DNA from: Idiomarina sp.
Lineage (GTDB): Bacteria; Pseudomonadota; Gammaproteobacteria; Enterobacterales; Alteromonadaceae
DNA length: 64,000 nucleotides
Reading direction: 5' to 3'
Assembly (NCBI GenBank): GCA_022565355.1
Contig: JAIUMU010000008.1
Span: 1 to 64,000 of the forward strand
Shown: piece by piece, positions 25,356 to 34,694 of the stretch
Numbering within the stretch: position 1 is the first letter of the stretch
How the letters are laid out: every line of letters starts with the position of its first letter
Translations under genes and position numbers: made by a program
The notes under the pieces: generated by a model
What the model was told of the DNA's origin: nothing
Seen by the model: only the letters and a program-made list of their open reading frames with translations
The model's database searches: none

Positions 25356-26300
25356 CTATTCGCAGTGAAATCTCACTTCAAAGTGCACAATCATGTTGAT
25401 CACTTCACCATCGATATACTCATAGAAATTCGCTTGAGTAACGAGGTTGTCGTCATCTTCGCTTTCGTTTAGGCGATAGGGGAAGGTACCATTTGCAAAT
25501 ACGTTCTCTGGATAATCTTCGCCAGCAAACAAGTGAATGGTAGCAAATGTGTAGCCAGCATTTGCAAAGGCATCAACATTCAACCAGCCGTGCTCATCAA
25601 AGGTATATGAGATAGAACCAGCTTCGTGTCCATTTGCTAGGTTATTTTGGCCAGCACCTGCCCACACTGTTGCTACAGCATTCTCAGTACCGCGTTCGAT
25701 ACCTTCAATTGCCCAACCCCAACGATTAGCCTGAGCACCCGGTAGTGAGTTTAGCTCCACATTACCAAACGCATAACCTGTATCTTCACCAGTACAAACG
25801 ATTGGATCATCACCACCATTTGAACACGTTGCTTGATACTGAAAGTAGGTTGCCCAGCTGCCACGTTGGGTAAATCGATCGCCATCAGCCCACGCGGTTT
25901 CCTCTTGATCACCTTTGAACACTACCGCATGAAATGCGATATAGAAATTCGAATCACAGGTAGCATCAAAATCAGCGAGGTCGAAAACATAGGTTAATGA
26001 AGTACCATCAACATATGTTTTATAGGGGAACTGCCCAATAATGGGGTTGCCCGGGCGATTAGTAGGAATATCATCAAATGATGTTCCCAACGCCAACTGC
26101 GTTTCCCCCATCGTCCATCCATCGTGGGTGGTGACAGAGATTGTGATTGTGTCCGTGTCGTTACTTACACACACCGTTCCTGCATCATAATTTTGCCCGG
26201 CAATTAATGTTTCACATTGCTCTGCGGCATTTGCATTTGTTAATGCCATGGCACTGAATAGCATCACAAAGCCAGCTAACCACAAACTTACATGTTTCAT
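25356..26300 (-). CDS. Secreted protein with two similar halves, unknown function
   Basis: 314 residues from the ATG at 26300, which has AGGTGG at proper spacing; an ATG nine bases earlier overlaps that site and is less likely. Signal peptide to about residue 25 (A-N-A). The mature protein is acidic, rich in aromatic and Gly residues, with few Lys. Two halves share a pattern of a beta strand, W/GW, a strand with F-A or F-Y-I-A, and an F-P-Y turn (GQFPYK near 80, GTFPYR near 275), suggesting two beta-sandwich repeats; four or more Cys could form disulfides. No catalytic motif is seen and I do not recognise the family. Not in an operon. Confidence 0.7.
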   Translation of the reverse strand: MKHVSLWLAGFVMLFSAMALTNANAAEQCETLIAGQNYDAGTVCVSNDTDTITISVTTHDGWTMGETQLALGTSFDDIPTNRPGNPIIGQFPYKTYVDGTSLTYVFDLADFDATCDSNFYIAFHAVVFKGDQEETAWADGDRFTQRGSWATYFQYQATCSNGGDDPIVCTGEDTGYAFGNVELNSLPGAQANRWGWAIEGIERGTENAVATVWAGAGQNNLANGHEAGSISYTFDEHGWLNVDAFANAGYTFATIHLFAGEDYPENVFANGTFPYRLNESEDDDNLVTQANFYEYIDGEVINMIVHFEVRFHCE

Positions 26301-26309
26301 TTCATCCAC

Positions 26310-26613
26310 CTTAGCGGAAATTGCTTTAATAAAAGTTGCACCAATTCTGCTAGATACTGCTTATATTCTTTGAACAGAAACCTACTCTACGCACAACATG
26401 GTTTCGAGTGGTTAAAATATAGGCAGATGGTGGTGAAATGCATAGATCTGACGATCCTCATATCAACATAAGGCATTGTTTTTAATGAGTTATTTTTAAT
26501 ATTATGATTGCAATATGAAAGTATTCATAACGCGTTTTCTGGGCACTCGAACGGCCAAGTTTGCGTTTGAATTGTTTGTTTTTTGTTCGATTTTTTTACG
26601 AGGGATGAATACG
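26310..26613. other. Non-coding gap, AT-rich
   Basis: About 300 bp with no convincing gene. It should hold the promoter of the secreted protein gene (reading left) and the 3' region of the FkbM gene. T-rich tracts at 26575-26600 lie just past the FkbM stop on its downstream side, but no clear stem was found. Confidence 0.5.
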
Positions 26614-27261
26614 TTAGCGCCAATCTAAGGTGATATGCTCGGCATTCTCTTGTTTTAAACGTTCCCGTAATTTGGCCGTGGGTTCACGTAATGCAGGTAC
26701 TCGCCGATCATGCACTTCAACAAATCCAGCACCGATTGAATGATGTAACCCGTGATCTATTAAATCATTCAATACGTCTATTTCCGCACCTTCGATATCC
26801 ATCTTTAACAGGGCAACCGGTTGCTTGAGTTCGCGGATAAAAGTGCTTAGCACTACGCCTTCTACTTCATAAAAATCATCTTTATTTACGTTGGTTTTTT
26901 GCTCTAACAAAGATGAGCTCACAGAAAATAGCAGTGGGTCACGTTTCGCATGGCGATGGTTATACAGTTTGAATTTACCTGGTTTGAGTGTGCTTGCAGC
27001 TGGAATCAGGGTAACGTTAGTAAAGTGCTGAACCCGATTCTGCAACGCTACAAATGCAATTGGGTTCGGTTCGAATGCATATACTTGAGCGCCGCTACGG
27101 GCCATTATTTCCGTATAAATACCAACATTAGCACCACAATCGATTACTACATCCTGTTCCGTTAAATTTTCCACAGCCGCTGCAAATGCTGCCGTTTGCT
27201 CAGCATAACGTTTCTTGCGGCGTGCGCTATCTAAGGTTTTTAACCACGTAAAAATGCCCAT
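26614..27261 (-). CDS. FkbM-family SAM-dependent methyltransferase
   Basis: 215 residues. SAM motif VIDCGANVGIYTEIMARSG, acidic strand-2 end in VYAFEPNP, and the family signature LLKMDIEGAEIDVLNDL identify FkbM methyltransferases, which commonly O-methylate sugars or secondary metabolites. The N-terminus is short and basic without a signal, so it is cytosolic. It stands alone with no glycan genes nearby, so the substrate cannot be inferred. Confidence 0.85.
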   Translation of the reverse strand: MGIFTWLKTLDSARRKKRYAEQTAAFAAAVENLTEQDVVIDCGANVGIYTEIMARSGAQVYAFEPNPIAFVALQNRVQHFTNVTLIPAASTLKPGKFKLYNHRHAKRDPLLFSVSSSLLEQKTNVNKDDFYEVEGVVLSTFIRELKQPVALLKMDIEGAEIDVLNDLIDHGLHHSIGAGFVEVHDRRVPALREPTAKLRERLKQENAEHITLDWR

Positions 27262-27717
27262 CGGAGTATATCCATTTGTTATTATTTTTATGCCGTTATG
27301 ATGGCACTGAACTATGGTGGATGCAATGTGGGGGTAACGAAGTGCTTAAGAGGAGAGTGGTGTATCATTAAAGACTATTCGCGAGAGAGAAGTGGGTGAC
27401 CTCATCCTTGAGGTCATCGAAATCCTTTCGATAAGCTCTCCCGGAGCATTCCTATTCTTCCTTATCCATTCCATGAATTTGTTACGTGTAGCATCTTGGC
27501 TAGCTCGGTTTGTGATACGCTTATCACTAGCACCGATAGTGAGGAGGTGCACACGTCCATGTGCGCAAAACTTCTGTGTTTATTAATTTTTAAGTTCGTT
27601 GTTTGTAACTTCGTTGATTTGTACTCTTTAACTTATGCGCTAAGGTTACCATCGTGGTTGCTACTGAGGAACTCATAAAGTGTTACAAAATGTTAACATT
27701 AACGTTCCCTAATAAGA
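27262..27717. other. Intergenic stretch with a possible decayed small gene
   Basis: No confident gene. On the minus strand a GTG-started frame at 27552 runs to 27346; near 27420 a shift to another frame gives a protein-like acidic tail (DDLKDEVTHFSLANSL, then stop), as if one small gene had been split by a frameshift. GACCTCA-AGGA-TGAGGTC forms a 7-bp hairpin inside it. The remaining 27560-27717 is AT-rich with no signal I can name. Confidence 0.3.
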
Positions 27718-27746
27718 CCAAAGCCCAGATAAAATCTGGGCTTTGG
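27718..27746 (-). terminator. Rho-independent terminator of the MetX-like/acyl-CoA ligase unit
   Basis: Perfect 13-bp stem CCAAAGCCCAGAT / ATCTGGGCTTTGG with an AAA loop, 38 bp past the stop of the MetX-like gene on the minus strand. Confidence 0.85.
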
Positions 27747-27783
27747 GATAGCGAAACGTATTACAACAGTTTACAACCGTGGT

Positions 27784-29019
27784 TTAATTGAGAAATTCCT
27801 GAATTAAATCAGCTTGTAATTGAATGTTAAACACACCATCTAAATGCCCCCATGGCCCTTCTATTTCTGCGTATTCACTTGCTACGCCATGGGCTAACAG
27901 CACATCATGCGCGCGCTTAGCAAGGTACGGTTGTAACAATAGATCGTTGGTTGCCGGCAAAAACAGTGCTTTTGCGGTGACATTTTCTAAGCCTTTTTCG
28001 AGGTTTTCCGCATATCCTGCCATAAATAGTTGGTTTGCCCGCACTAAATACAAAATGTGATTGGCATCGGCGTATGTTGCGCGCAGCTTTGCTGCTGCCT
28101 GCAGTTGCTCTACCACCTTAAAATTACTGCGTATATCGCGCAAAGGCGCTTCTTCTCGCGCCGAGCTATCCGCATACAATTGATTAATAATCAGCGGGTG
28201 CATTGCGGTTAAGGTAATCATACCTAATGTTTGCTCAAGCCCTGCAAGAGGGGCTTCGCCATCATAATAATTACCATCATTCCAATTTGGGTCATTCACA
28301 ATTGGATTGGCCCATTGCTGCAAGCTGGCTATGGTCCATGGATCGGCTTCGCCCATGCCAATTACCGAAATCATGCGCTCTACACGATCTGGGTACGCCG
28401 CCGCCCAATCCAGTGCTTGTAAAGAGCCCATTGAAGCACCAATCACGGCATGCAGTTTCTCGATACCTAAAGAATCAATAACCAGCTTTTGCACATTCAC
28501 AAAATCACGAATGGTAACTACCGGGAAATCTAAACCCCATGGCTTACCAGTTTCTGGGTTAATGGTTGCTGGGCCGGTGGTAATTACATTTGGGTTGGTT
28601 GGTTCTTGATTTACCAAAGTATCAACACTGATCACGTAGAATTTGTTGGTATCTATTGCTTTGCCCGGGCCAATAATCGCATCCCAATACCCTGGTTGGG
28701 CATCCTCTGCAGTATAACGGCCAGCCGCATGGCTATTGCCAGAAAAAAAGTGGGTAATTAAAATGGCATTATCTTTAGCTTCATTCAATTCGCCATAGGC
28801 TTCCCAACCTACCCTTACTTCTGGAATGATTTCACCACCATAGGTTGTAAAGTTGCTAGTTTGAAATTCTTGCTTCTCAACCAATGGCAGTTCGGCAGCT
28901 TGCGCCGCTAAACTGGCCACAAGCATACTGATGCACATGATGAGAGCCACAGTAACAGCGTGCTGATATTTAATAACCCTCAAAACGCTCGCATATTGCG
29001 ATTGCAAATAACGCTGCAT
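27784..29019 (-). CDS. Exported MetX-like alpha/beta hydrolase (acyltransferase family)
   Basis: 411 residues. The body follows homoserine O-acetyltransferase MetX: VITTGPATINPETGKPWG, FPVVTIRDFVNVQ and nucleophile Ser196 in GASMGSLQALDW, with Asp in PATNDLLLQP and His in GPWGHLDGVF completing the triad. Unlike biosynthetic MetX it has an N-terminal extension with a hydrophobic stretch (about 21-41) ending A-Q-A, a likely signal peptide, so it should act in the periplasm as an esterase or acyltransferase. MetX's GGSMGG becomes GASMGS. Only one base separates it from the acyl-CoA synthetase stop, so the two are co-translated. A role in freeing an acid that the next enzymes import and activate is inferred. 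Confidence 0.8.
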   Translation of the reverse strand: MQRYLQSQYASVLRVIKYQHAVTVALIMCISMLVASLAAQAAELPLVEKQEFQTSNFTTYGGEIIPEVRVGWEAYGELNEAKDNAILITHFFSGNSHAAGRYTAEDAQPGYWDAIIGPGKAIDTNKFYVISVDTLVNQEPTNPNVITTGPATINPETGKPWGLDFPVVTIRDFVNVQKLVIDSLGIEKLHAVIGASMGSLQALDWAAAYPDRVERMISVIGMGEADPWTIASLQQWANPIVNDPNWNDGNYYDGEAPLAGLEQTLGMITLTAMHPLIINQLYADSSAREEAPLRDIRSNFKVVEQLQAAAKLRATYADANHILYLVRANQLFMAGYAENLEKGLENVTAKALFLPATNDLLLQPYLAKRAHDVLLAHGVASEYAEIEGPWGHLDGVFNIQLQADLIQEFLN

Positions 29020-29020
29020 T

Positions 29021-30658
29021 TTATACCCCTCGTTCTTCTAAATAATTAATATACGCATCGCGCAATTCATTCTTACGCACTTTGCCGGTACCTGTTTTCG
29101 GTAACTCACGCACAAATTCTACGGCATCAGGTGTCCACCATTTCGCGATCTTGCCACTTAAATACTGCAAAATATCGGTTTCGCTAGCCTGCATTCCTTT
29201 GTTCAGAACTACCAGTAACAATGGCCGTTCATCCCATTTCGGATGCTTTACTCCCACCACCGCACATTCATTTACGGCCGAGTGTAAGCTCACAATGTTT
29301 TCAATTTCTAACGAACTTATCCATTCACCACCGCTTTTAATTACATCTTTCTTGCGGTCTACCACCCGCATGTATCCTTCGGGATCAATCACGGCAATAT
29401 CACCGGTGGCTAACCAACCATTTGGAAAGCTACTGAGATCATCATTCTTATAGTATTGGCTACAAATCCATGGCCCGCGCACACGCAATTCGCCCGAGCT
29501 TTCGCCATCATGCGCTACCACACGATCGTCAGCAGCAAATATATCCATTTCCACACCAAATGCTGCTCTTCCCGCCGTTGTTTGCAAGGCATAGCGCTGC
29601 TCTAGAGGCAGCCCCATAATCGCTGGCGTTGGCGGTAAACTAGTGGCAAGAGGCCCGGTTTCGGTCATGCCCCATATGGGTTGCCAATATACGCCATACT
29701 GTTCTTGATACGTACGTACCATCCCAATAGGGGATGCGGCACCACCTACACATACGCGCTCAAGCGGTACCTTACTTATCCCATGTTCTTGCAAGTAATT
29801 ATGTAAGGTAAGCCAAATCGTGGGTACGCCCAAGCCAACATTTACTTGTTCTTGTTCAATTAGTTGCCACATAGCGGCACCACTCATACCACTGCCAGGC
29901 AGCACCAACTTACAACCAGCCAGTGGAGCTGCATAAGGCGCACCCCATGCGCCAGCATGATACATAGCCACCATTGGCATCAATACCGTATCGGCACGCA
30001 AATCTAATAGCGCTGGAGATACCGTTGCTTGCGCATGCAATACCATGGCGCGGTGCGAATACAGCACACCTTTCGGGTTCCCGGTAGTACCCGAGGTATA
30101 GCATAGCGAGGCCGCTTGATTTTCATCAAACCGCGGCCACGGGTAGGTATCGCCTTCCTCACCCACTGCCGCTAATAAGGTTTCATAACAATACACATTG
30201 GTAAGTGAGGTTTCTGGCATGTGCTCTGCATCGGTAAGCACAATAAAGCCTTTCACGGTGGGTAAACGCGGCTGAATTTCTTCGAGCATAGCCAAAAAGC
30301 CTAAATCAACAAACACATACTTATCTTCTGCATGGTTGATGATGTATTCCACCTGGTCTGCAAACAACCGCGGGTTTACCGTGTGCAGCACTGCGCCGAT
30401 GCCCGAAACTGCATAGTACAATTCAAGATGTCGGTATGTATTCCACGCCATGGAAGCAATGCAATCATTCATGCCTACCCCCAGCTGCTCGAGCGCGTGC
30501 GCTAATCGACAGCTGCGCTGCCACGCATCGCGATAGGTATAGCGGTGGATATCACCCTCTAAACGTTGGCTCACAATTTCCTGATGGGGAAACTGTTGCC
30601 GAGCGTAATCAAGTAAATCGATCACCAAAAGCTGGGTGTTCATCATATTGCCGTGCAT
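29021..30658 (-). CDS. AMP-forming acyl-CoA synthetase
   Basis: 545 residues. Adenylate-forming enzyme signatures: YTSGTTGNPKGVLYSHRA (P-loop), WGMTETGPLA, WLATGDIAVIDPEGY, DRKKDVIKSGGEWIS and the catalytic Lys near the end in PKTGTGKVRKNELR. This set resembles medium/long-chain (AlkK/DmdB-like) ligases rather than acetyl-CoA synthetase. It converts a free carboxylic acid to its CoA thioester in the cytosol. The start at 30658 has GAGG upstream; an ATG 12 bases inside is possible. It sits between the GntP permease and MetX-like genes on the same strand. Confidence 0.9.
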   Translation of the reverse strand: MHGNMMNTQLLVIDLLDYARQQFPHQEIVSQRLEGDIHRYTYRDAWQRSCRLAHALEQLGVGMNDCIASMAWNTYRHLELYYAVSGIGAVLHTVNPRLFADQVEYIINHAEDKYVFVDLGFLAMLEEIQPRLPTVKGFIVLTDAEHMPETSLTNVYCYETLLAAVGEEGDTYPWPRFDENQAASLCYTSGTTGNPKGVLYSHRAMVLHAQATVSPALLDLRADTVLMPMVAMYHAGAWGAPYAAPLAGCKLVLPGSGMSGAAMWQLIEQEQVNVGLGVPTIWLTLHNYLQEHGISKVPLERVCVGGAASPIGMVRTYQEQYGVYWQPIWGMTETGPLATSLPPTPAIMGLPLEQRYALQTTAGRAAFGVEMDIFAADDRVVAHDGESSGELRVRGPWICSQYYKNDDLSSFPNGWLATGDIAVIDPEGYMRVVDRKKDVIKSGGEWISSLEIENIVSLHSAVNECAVVGVKHPKWDERPLLLVVLNKGMQASETDILQYLSGKIAKWWTPDAVEFVRELPKTGTGKVRKNELRDAYINYLEERGV

Positions 30659-30764
30659 GCCTATCTACCTCATGTTCTTACTTTACAGCTCAACCGCACC
30701 GTTGCTCAGTAAGTGCCTACAACAGTGCTACGTGCTGCGCTACAGAAGCCCAGCACGCCAGCAC

Positions 30765-32060
30765 TTAAAACAGGTTAAACAACAATATTGCTATGCTTAA
30801 ACCAATTACCGGTACTACCACGGTAACCGCGCCCACCGCCCAATACGCATCTTTATGAGTTTCATTACAAATGCCGCGAATGGTAGTTACTACGTAGCCG
30901 TTATGTGGCAACGAATCGAGAGCCCCCGAAGAAATAGATACCACCCGGTGCAATTGATCTGGGCTTACTCCTGCGGCTAGGTAATGTGGCCCTACTTCGG
31001 GTAACGCAATTACTTGGCCACCCGATGCTGAGCCGGTTAATCCGGCTATCACACTCACGGCTACTGCAGCACCTACCAGTTCGTTGCCCGGCAGAGATGT
31101 CATGGCCACTACCGCTTGCTCAAAAGCTGGCGTTACTCGCGCTACCGCACCAAAGCCAACTACCGCAGCGGTATTACCTATTGCTACTAAAGCACCGGTA
31201 GTAGCTTGCGCCAGCGCATTTTGCATATCATTAAAATATTTAAAGTTGATGATCATGATGGCAAGCACACCGCCCGTTAAGGCAATAATTAGTGCCATTT
31301 GCGAGTACTTTTCGTGAAATATAAACGATAAGCTCAACACTACAATTAATGGAATTAAGCCCGTAATCGGATGTGGCCGCCGCCGATCTACCAGCTGTGG
31401 ATCGCTGGCCCGCTCAACAAAATGCTCACCACGTGCTACCGCTTTGTTAATAATCTTCATTAACCACCAGTAGCCAATAATGGCCATAATTACCGCCACT
31501 ACCAAACTCACTTCCCACGCTGCATAAGGTGAAGTACCTAAGTACTGAATGGGAATCCAGTTTTGAATTTCCGGCGAACCTGCCGAGGTCATGGTGAAGG
31601 TTACCGAGCCAAATGCGAGTGCTGCAGGAATAAAACGGCGCGGTAAATTCGCATCTTTAAACAAACTTAATGCCATTGGGTAAACAGAAAACGCCACCAC
31701 GAAAACACTTACGCCGCCATAAGTAAGAATGGCACAAGCCATCACTACAGCTAACACCGCCTGCTTTTTGCCAAGTTTATTAATAATGAATTCGGCAACA
31801 CTATCGGCGGCGCCCGTATCTTCCATAAACTTGCCGAAGATAGAGCCGAGCAAGAACATAAAGAACCAGGAGGCCACAAAACCTGAGAAGCCGTTCATGT
31901 AGTTTTCTACGAAGTTAACATCGCCAAGAAATACAGGAATACCGCTACATAGGGCCACAATAAGTGCACAGATCGGAGCGCTGATAAACAAATTCCAGCC
32001 ACGCAAGGTAAGCAGGATAAGCAGCACCAAGCCCCCAACTAAGCCAATCATACTTAGCAT
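30765..32060 (-). CDS. GntP-family permease
   Basis: 431 residues with 11-12 membrane segments. GntP-family pattern: two inverted halves, with LTYGGVSVFVVAFSVYPMAL and TSAGSPEIQNWIPIQYLGTS in the first and GLTGSASGGQVIALPE plus SGALDSLPHNGYVVTTI in the second. The family carries gluconate, hydroxybutyrate and related hydroxy-acids with H+. With an acyl-CoA synthetase next (106 bp downstream), a short hydroxy-acid or similar carboxylate is a reasonable substrate guess. It diverges from the TonB receptor across a 197-bp region with a perfect palindrome. Confidence 0.88.
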   Translation of the reverse strand: MLSMIGLVGGLVLLILLTLRGWNLFISAPICALIVALCSGIPVFLGDVNFVENYMNGFSGFVASWFFMFLLGSIFGKFMEDTGAADSVAEFIINKLGKKQAVLAVVMACAILTYGGVSVFVVAFSVYPMALSLFKDANLPRRFIPAALAFGSVTFTMTSAGSPEIQNWIPIQYLGTSPYAAWEVSLVVAVIMAIIGYWWLMKIINKAVARGEHFVERASDPQLVDRRRPHPITGLIPLIVVLSLSFIFHEKYSQMALIIALTGGVLAIMIINFKYFNDMQNALAQATTGALVAIGNTAAVVGFGAVARVTPAFEQAVVAMTSLPGNELVGAAVAVSVIAGLTGSASGGQVIALPEVGPHYLAAGVSPDQLHRVVSISSGALDSLPHNGYVVTTIRGICNETHKDAYWAVGAVTVVVPVIGLSIAILLFNLF

Positions 32061-32157
32061 AAAAACCTCTTTTCTTATTTACCCAGCGTGAATACTGGTT
32101 ATTATTCTCGAGTTTGTTGATGTTCAGTATTGTTGTCCAAGATGCTCAGTTTCCATA

Positions 32158-32173
32158 CTGTACTATGGTACAG
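32158..32173. promoter_or_regulatory. Perfect palindrome in divergent promoter region (candidate operator)
   Basis: CTGTACTATGGTACAG is a 6+4+6 perfect inverted repeat roughly midway between the GntP permease and TonB receptor starts. The position suits an operator for both directions. The cognate regulator is not identified; no GntR/LysR-type gene is adjacent. Confidence 0.5.
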
Positions 32174-32257
32174 GTCACAAATTCGTCAACTTAGGCTAAT
32201 GTTGCATCCGTAACAAAAAAATAACGTCCAAAAAGGGCCACCCTTGGGGGAATAACA

Positions 32258-34552
32258 ATGACAACATTTAATCGTACATCATTTCGCCGCAGCCTTTGTG
32301 CTGTAGCAGTATCAAGTGCAATTCTGGGGCTAAGTGCACCAGTACTTGCCCAAGATACAGACGAAGAAGAACAGGTAACACGCCTTGAGCGTATTGAAGT
32401 TACTGCCCGCCGTACTGCAGAAAACCTACAAGAAGTTCCGGTTGCGGTAACCTCTATTAGTGAGGCTCAATTACTTGAGCGTGGCATTTCGAATATCCTC
32501 GAAGTTGCGCAATTCTCGCCCAACACAACCTTACAAACGAGCCGCGCAACCAACTCCACCATTACGGCATTTATTCGTGGCGTTGGCCAAGAAGATCCGC
32601 TGTGGGGTTATGAGCCCGGTGTAGGTATTTACATTGATGATATCTATGTTGCCCGCCCACAAGGCGCAGTACTTGATATCTTAAACGTTGAGCGCATCGA
32701 GGTATTGCGTGGCCCGCAGGGCACGCTATATGGTAAGAACACCATTGGTGGGGCTGTGAAATATGTAACCCGCCGTATGTCGGGAGACCGTGAGTTTACT
32801 ATTTCAGGAACCGTGGGTAGTTATAACCAACAAGATGTGAAGGTAACCGGCGAGTTGCCCATTATTGATAACACCCTCTATTTTGGTTTTGGTTACGCCA
32901 ACCTACAGCGTGATGGCTACGGTACCTTTTTAACCAGCGATCTACCCAATCAAGATCGTGAAAACTACAACAAAGATGTGCAAGCGATGCGGGCAACGTT
33001 AGAGTGGACCCCATCAGACACTACCTTTGTGCGCTTGGCGTGGGATAAAACCGACGACCAATCCAACTCTAAAGGTGGTTTTCGCCTATTACCTAGTATC
33101 CTCACCGATGCGCCAGTACCTGACAGTGTTTACGATTCTTACACCAGCTTACCTACCGAGAACCGCGTAGAAACGGAAGGTGTAAGTTTAACCATTGAAC
33201 AAGAAATAAATGAACAATGGCAGTTCCGTTCCATTACTGCGAACCGGGAAAACTATTCACCGGTAAACATTGATTTTGATAACACATCATTGCGTATTTT
33301 TGATGTGCCAGCGATTTACGATGACAAGTGGTTTACCCAAGAATTTCAATTTAACTACCGTTCAGATAACTTAAGTTTTGTATCCGGTTTGTATTACTAC
33401 GATGCAGATTCGTGCGGTACCTTTGATGCAATTCTTGAAGAACTTGGCAAAGCATTGGGTGCCCCTGGTTTAACTCGCGAAGTATCCGGCTGTTCAAATA
33501 GTACAAGTACGGCTGCATATGGCCAAGGTACTTATCAACTGGATGACAAATGGTCATTCACCGCTGGTTTACGCTATACCCGCGATAAAAAAGAAGCTTT
33601 GGTTCGTAATGGCCTAATCTTCGATACCGTATACCCAGAATCAGGCTGGATCCCTGGCTACGTGCGGGATCCATCGGTTGGAACACCAGTAGTGTTAGAT
33701 GATAGCAAAACATGGAATAAGGTTACCCCGCGCTTAGGTGCAGAGTACCGTTACAGCAGAGATACCATGTTCTATGCAAGCTTCGGCCAAGGTTTTAAAT
33801 CGGGTACCTTTAACCCCCGTGCAGAAACCGCAGAGCCTGCTGCGAACCCTGAAGATGTGTATTCATACGAAATTGGTGTGAAAAGTGATATTACCGATCG
33901 CTTACGTGTGAATGCTACTGCATTTATGCTCGATCATAAAAATCGCCAATATGTATCTGTAATTCCAGATCCAGACGATTCAACTGTATTGAACCAGCGC
34001 TTAGCAAACGTAGGCCAATCAGATGCAACTGGCTTGGAGCTTGAGTTTACCTGGATCGCAACCAACGATTTAACCATCTACGGTAACCTTGGTTTAATTG
34101 ATGCCAGCTTCAAAAACGTTTCTAGTTTTGATGCGCAAGGCAATCCAATTGATATTACCGATCAGTTCGTGATTACCAACACACCGGATACTACCGCGAA
34201 TATCGGCTTTAGTTATGATTTCCGAATTGCCAATGGCGATCTGGTATTTAATGGTAACTACAGCTACCGCAGCAGTTATGGTTTAACCGAGCTAAACAAC
34301 CTACTCACTCAAGATGCGTATGGTTTGTTAAACCTTGGTGTGAACTGGTATAGCGCGAATGGCCAATGGCGAGTGGGGCTGCATGGGAAAAATCTTACCA
34401 ACGAAAAATATCTCGTGGGTAACTATGCTTTCCTAAGCCCAGATCCAAATAACCCTGGTGAATTCTTACCTGGATTAGGCGGTGATACTACGTTAATTGG
34501 TTACTACGGCGATCCACGTACCGTTTCACTTACCGTGGGATACCGGTTCTAA
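32258..34552 (+). CDS. TonB-dependent outer-membrane receptor
   Basis: 764 residues. Signal peptide to V-L-A-Q (about 32), then a TonB-box-like IEVTARRTAENLQEVPVAV, plug domain with IRGVGQEDP, VGIYIDDIYVARPQG and VEVLRGPQGTLYGKNTIGGAV, and a 22-strand barrel that ends in an aromatic residue (VGYRF). A GGGGGAA site precedes the ATG. The plug type (fecA/iron complex-like with YGKNTIGGA) is common for receptors taking up siderophores, cobalamin or organic compounds. The divergent permease/acyl-CoA ligase/hydrolase unit suggests an organic substrate rather than iron; this is inference. Confidence 0.93.
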   Translation: MTTFNRTSFRRSLCAVAVSSAILGLSAPVLAQDTDEEEQVTRLERIEVTARRTAENLQEVPVAVTSISEAQLLERGISNILEVAQFSPNTTLQTSRATNSTITAFIRGVGQEDPLWGYEPGVGIYIDDIYVARPQGAVLDILNVERIEVLRGPQGTLYGKNTIGGAVKYVTRRMSGDREFTISGTVGSYNQQDVKVTGELPIIDNTLYFGFGYANLQRDGYGTFLTSDLPNQDRENYNKDVQAMRATLEWTPSDTTFVRLAWDKTDDQSNSKGGFRLLPSILTDAPVPDSVYDSYTSLPTENRVETEGVSLTIEQEINEQWQFRSITANRENYSPVNIDFDNTSLRIFDVPAIYDDKWFTQEFQFNYRSDNLSFVSGLYYYDADSCGTFDAILEELGKALGAPGLTREVSGCSNSTSTAAYGQGTYQLDDKWSFTAGLRYTRDKKEALVRNGLIFDTVYPESGWIPGYVRDPSVGTPVVLDDSKTWNKVTPRLGAEYRYSRDTMFYASFGQGFKSGTFNPRAETAEPAANPEDVYSYEIGVKSDITDRLRVNATAFMLDHKNRQYVSVIPDPDDSTVLNQRLANVGQSDATGLELEFTWIATNDLTIYGNLGLIDASFKNVSSFDAQGNPIDITDQFVITNTPDTTANIGFSYDFRIANGDLVFNGNYSYRSSYGLTELNNLLTQDAYGLLNLGVNWYSANGQWRVGLHGKNLTNEKYLVGNYAFLSPDPNNPGEFLPGLGGDTTLIGYYGDPRTVSLTVGYRF

Positions 34553-34595
34553 GTAATGCAGTAACGTTAAAGGTAGTTTTCTCTGGTACACCTTT

Positions 34596-34629
34596 GCCAC
34601 CGTTATTGCAAAATAGCGGTGGCTTTTTT
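34596..34629 (+). terminator. Rho-independent terminator of the TonB receptor gene
   Basis: Stem GCCACCGTTATT / AATAGCGGTGGC (12 bp, one G-T pair) closed by a GCAA tetraloop and followed by T6. Confidence 0.92.
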
Positions 34630-34694
34630 CTACCAATTTTGATGCGCGGCTTGCAGGCTTGCCACGCATCAGGTACAACAAGGTTCCATGCCCA

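Noticed and set aside
27784-29019. Biosynthetic homoserine O-acetyltransferase metX
   Set aside because: The family match is good, but the signal-peptide-like N-terminus and catabolic neighbours argue against a cytosolic methionine role, so no metX symbol was given.
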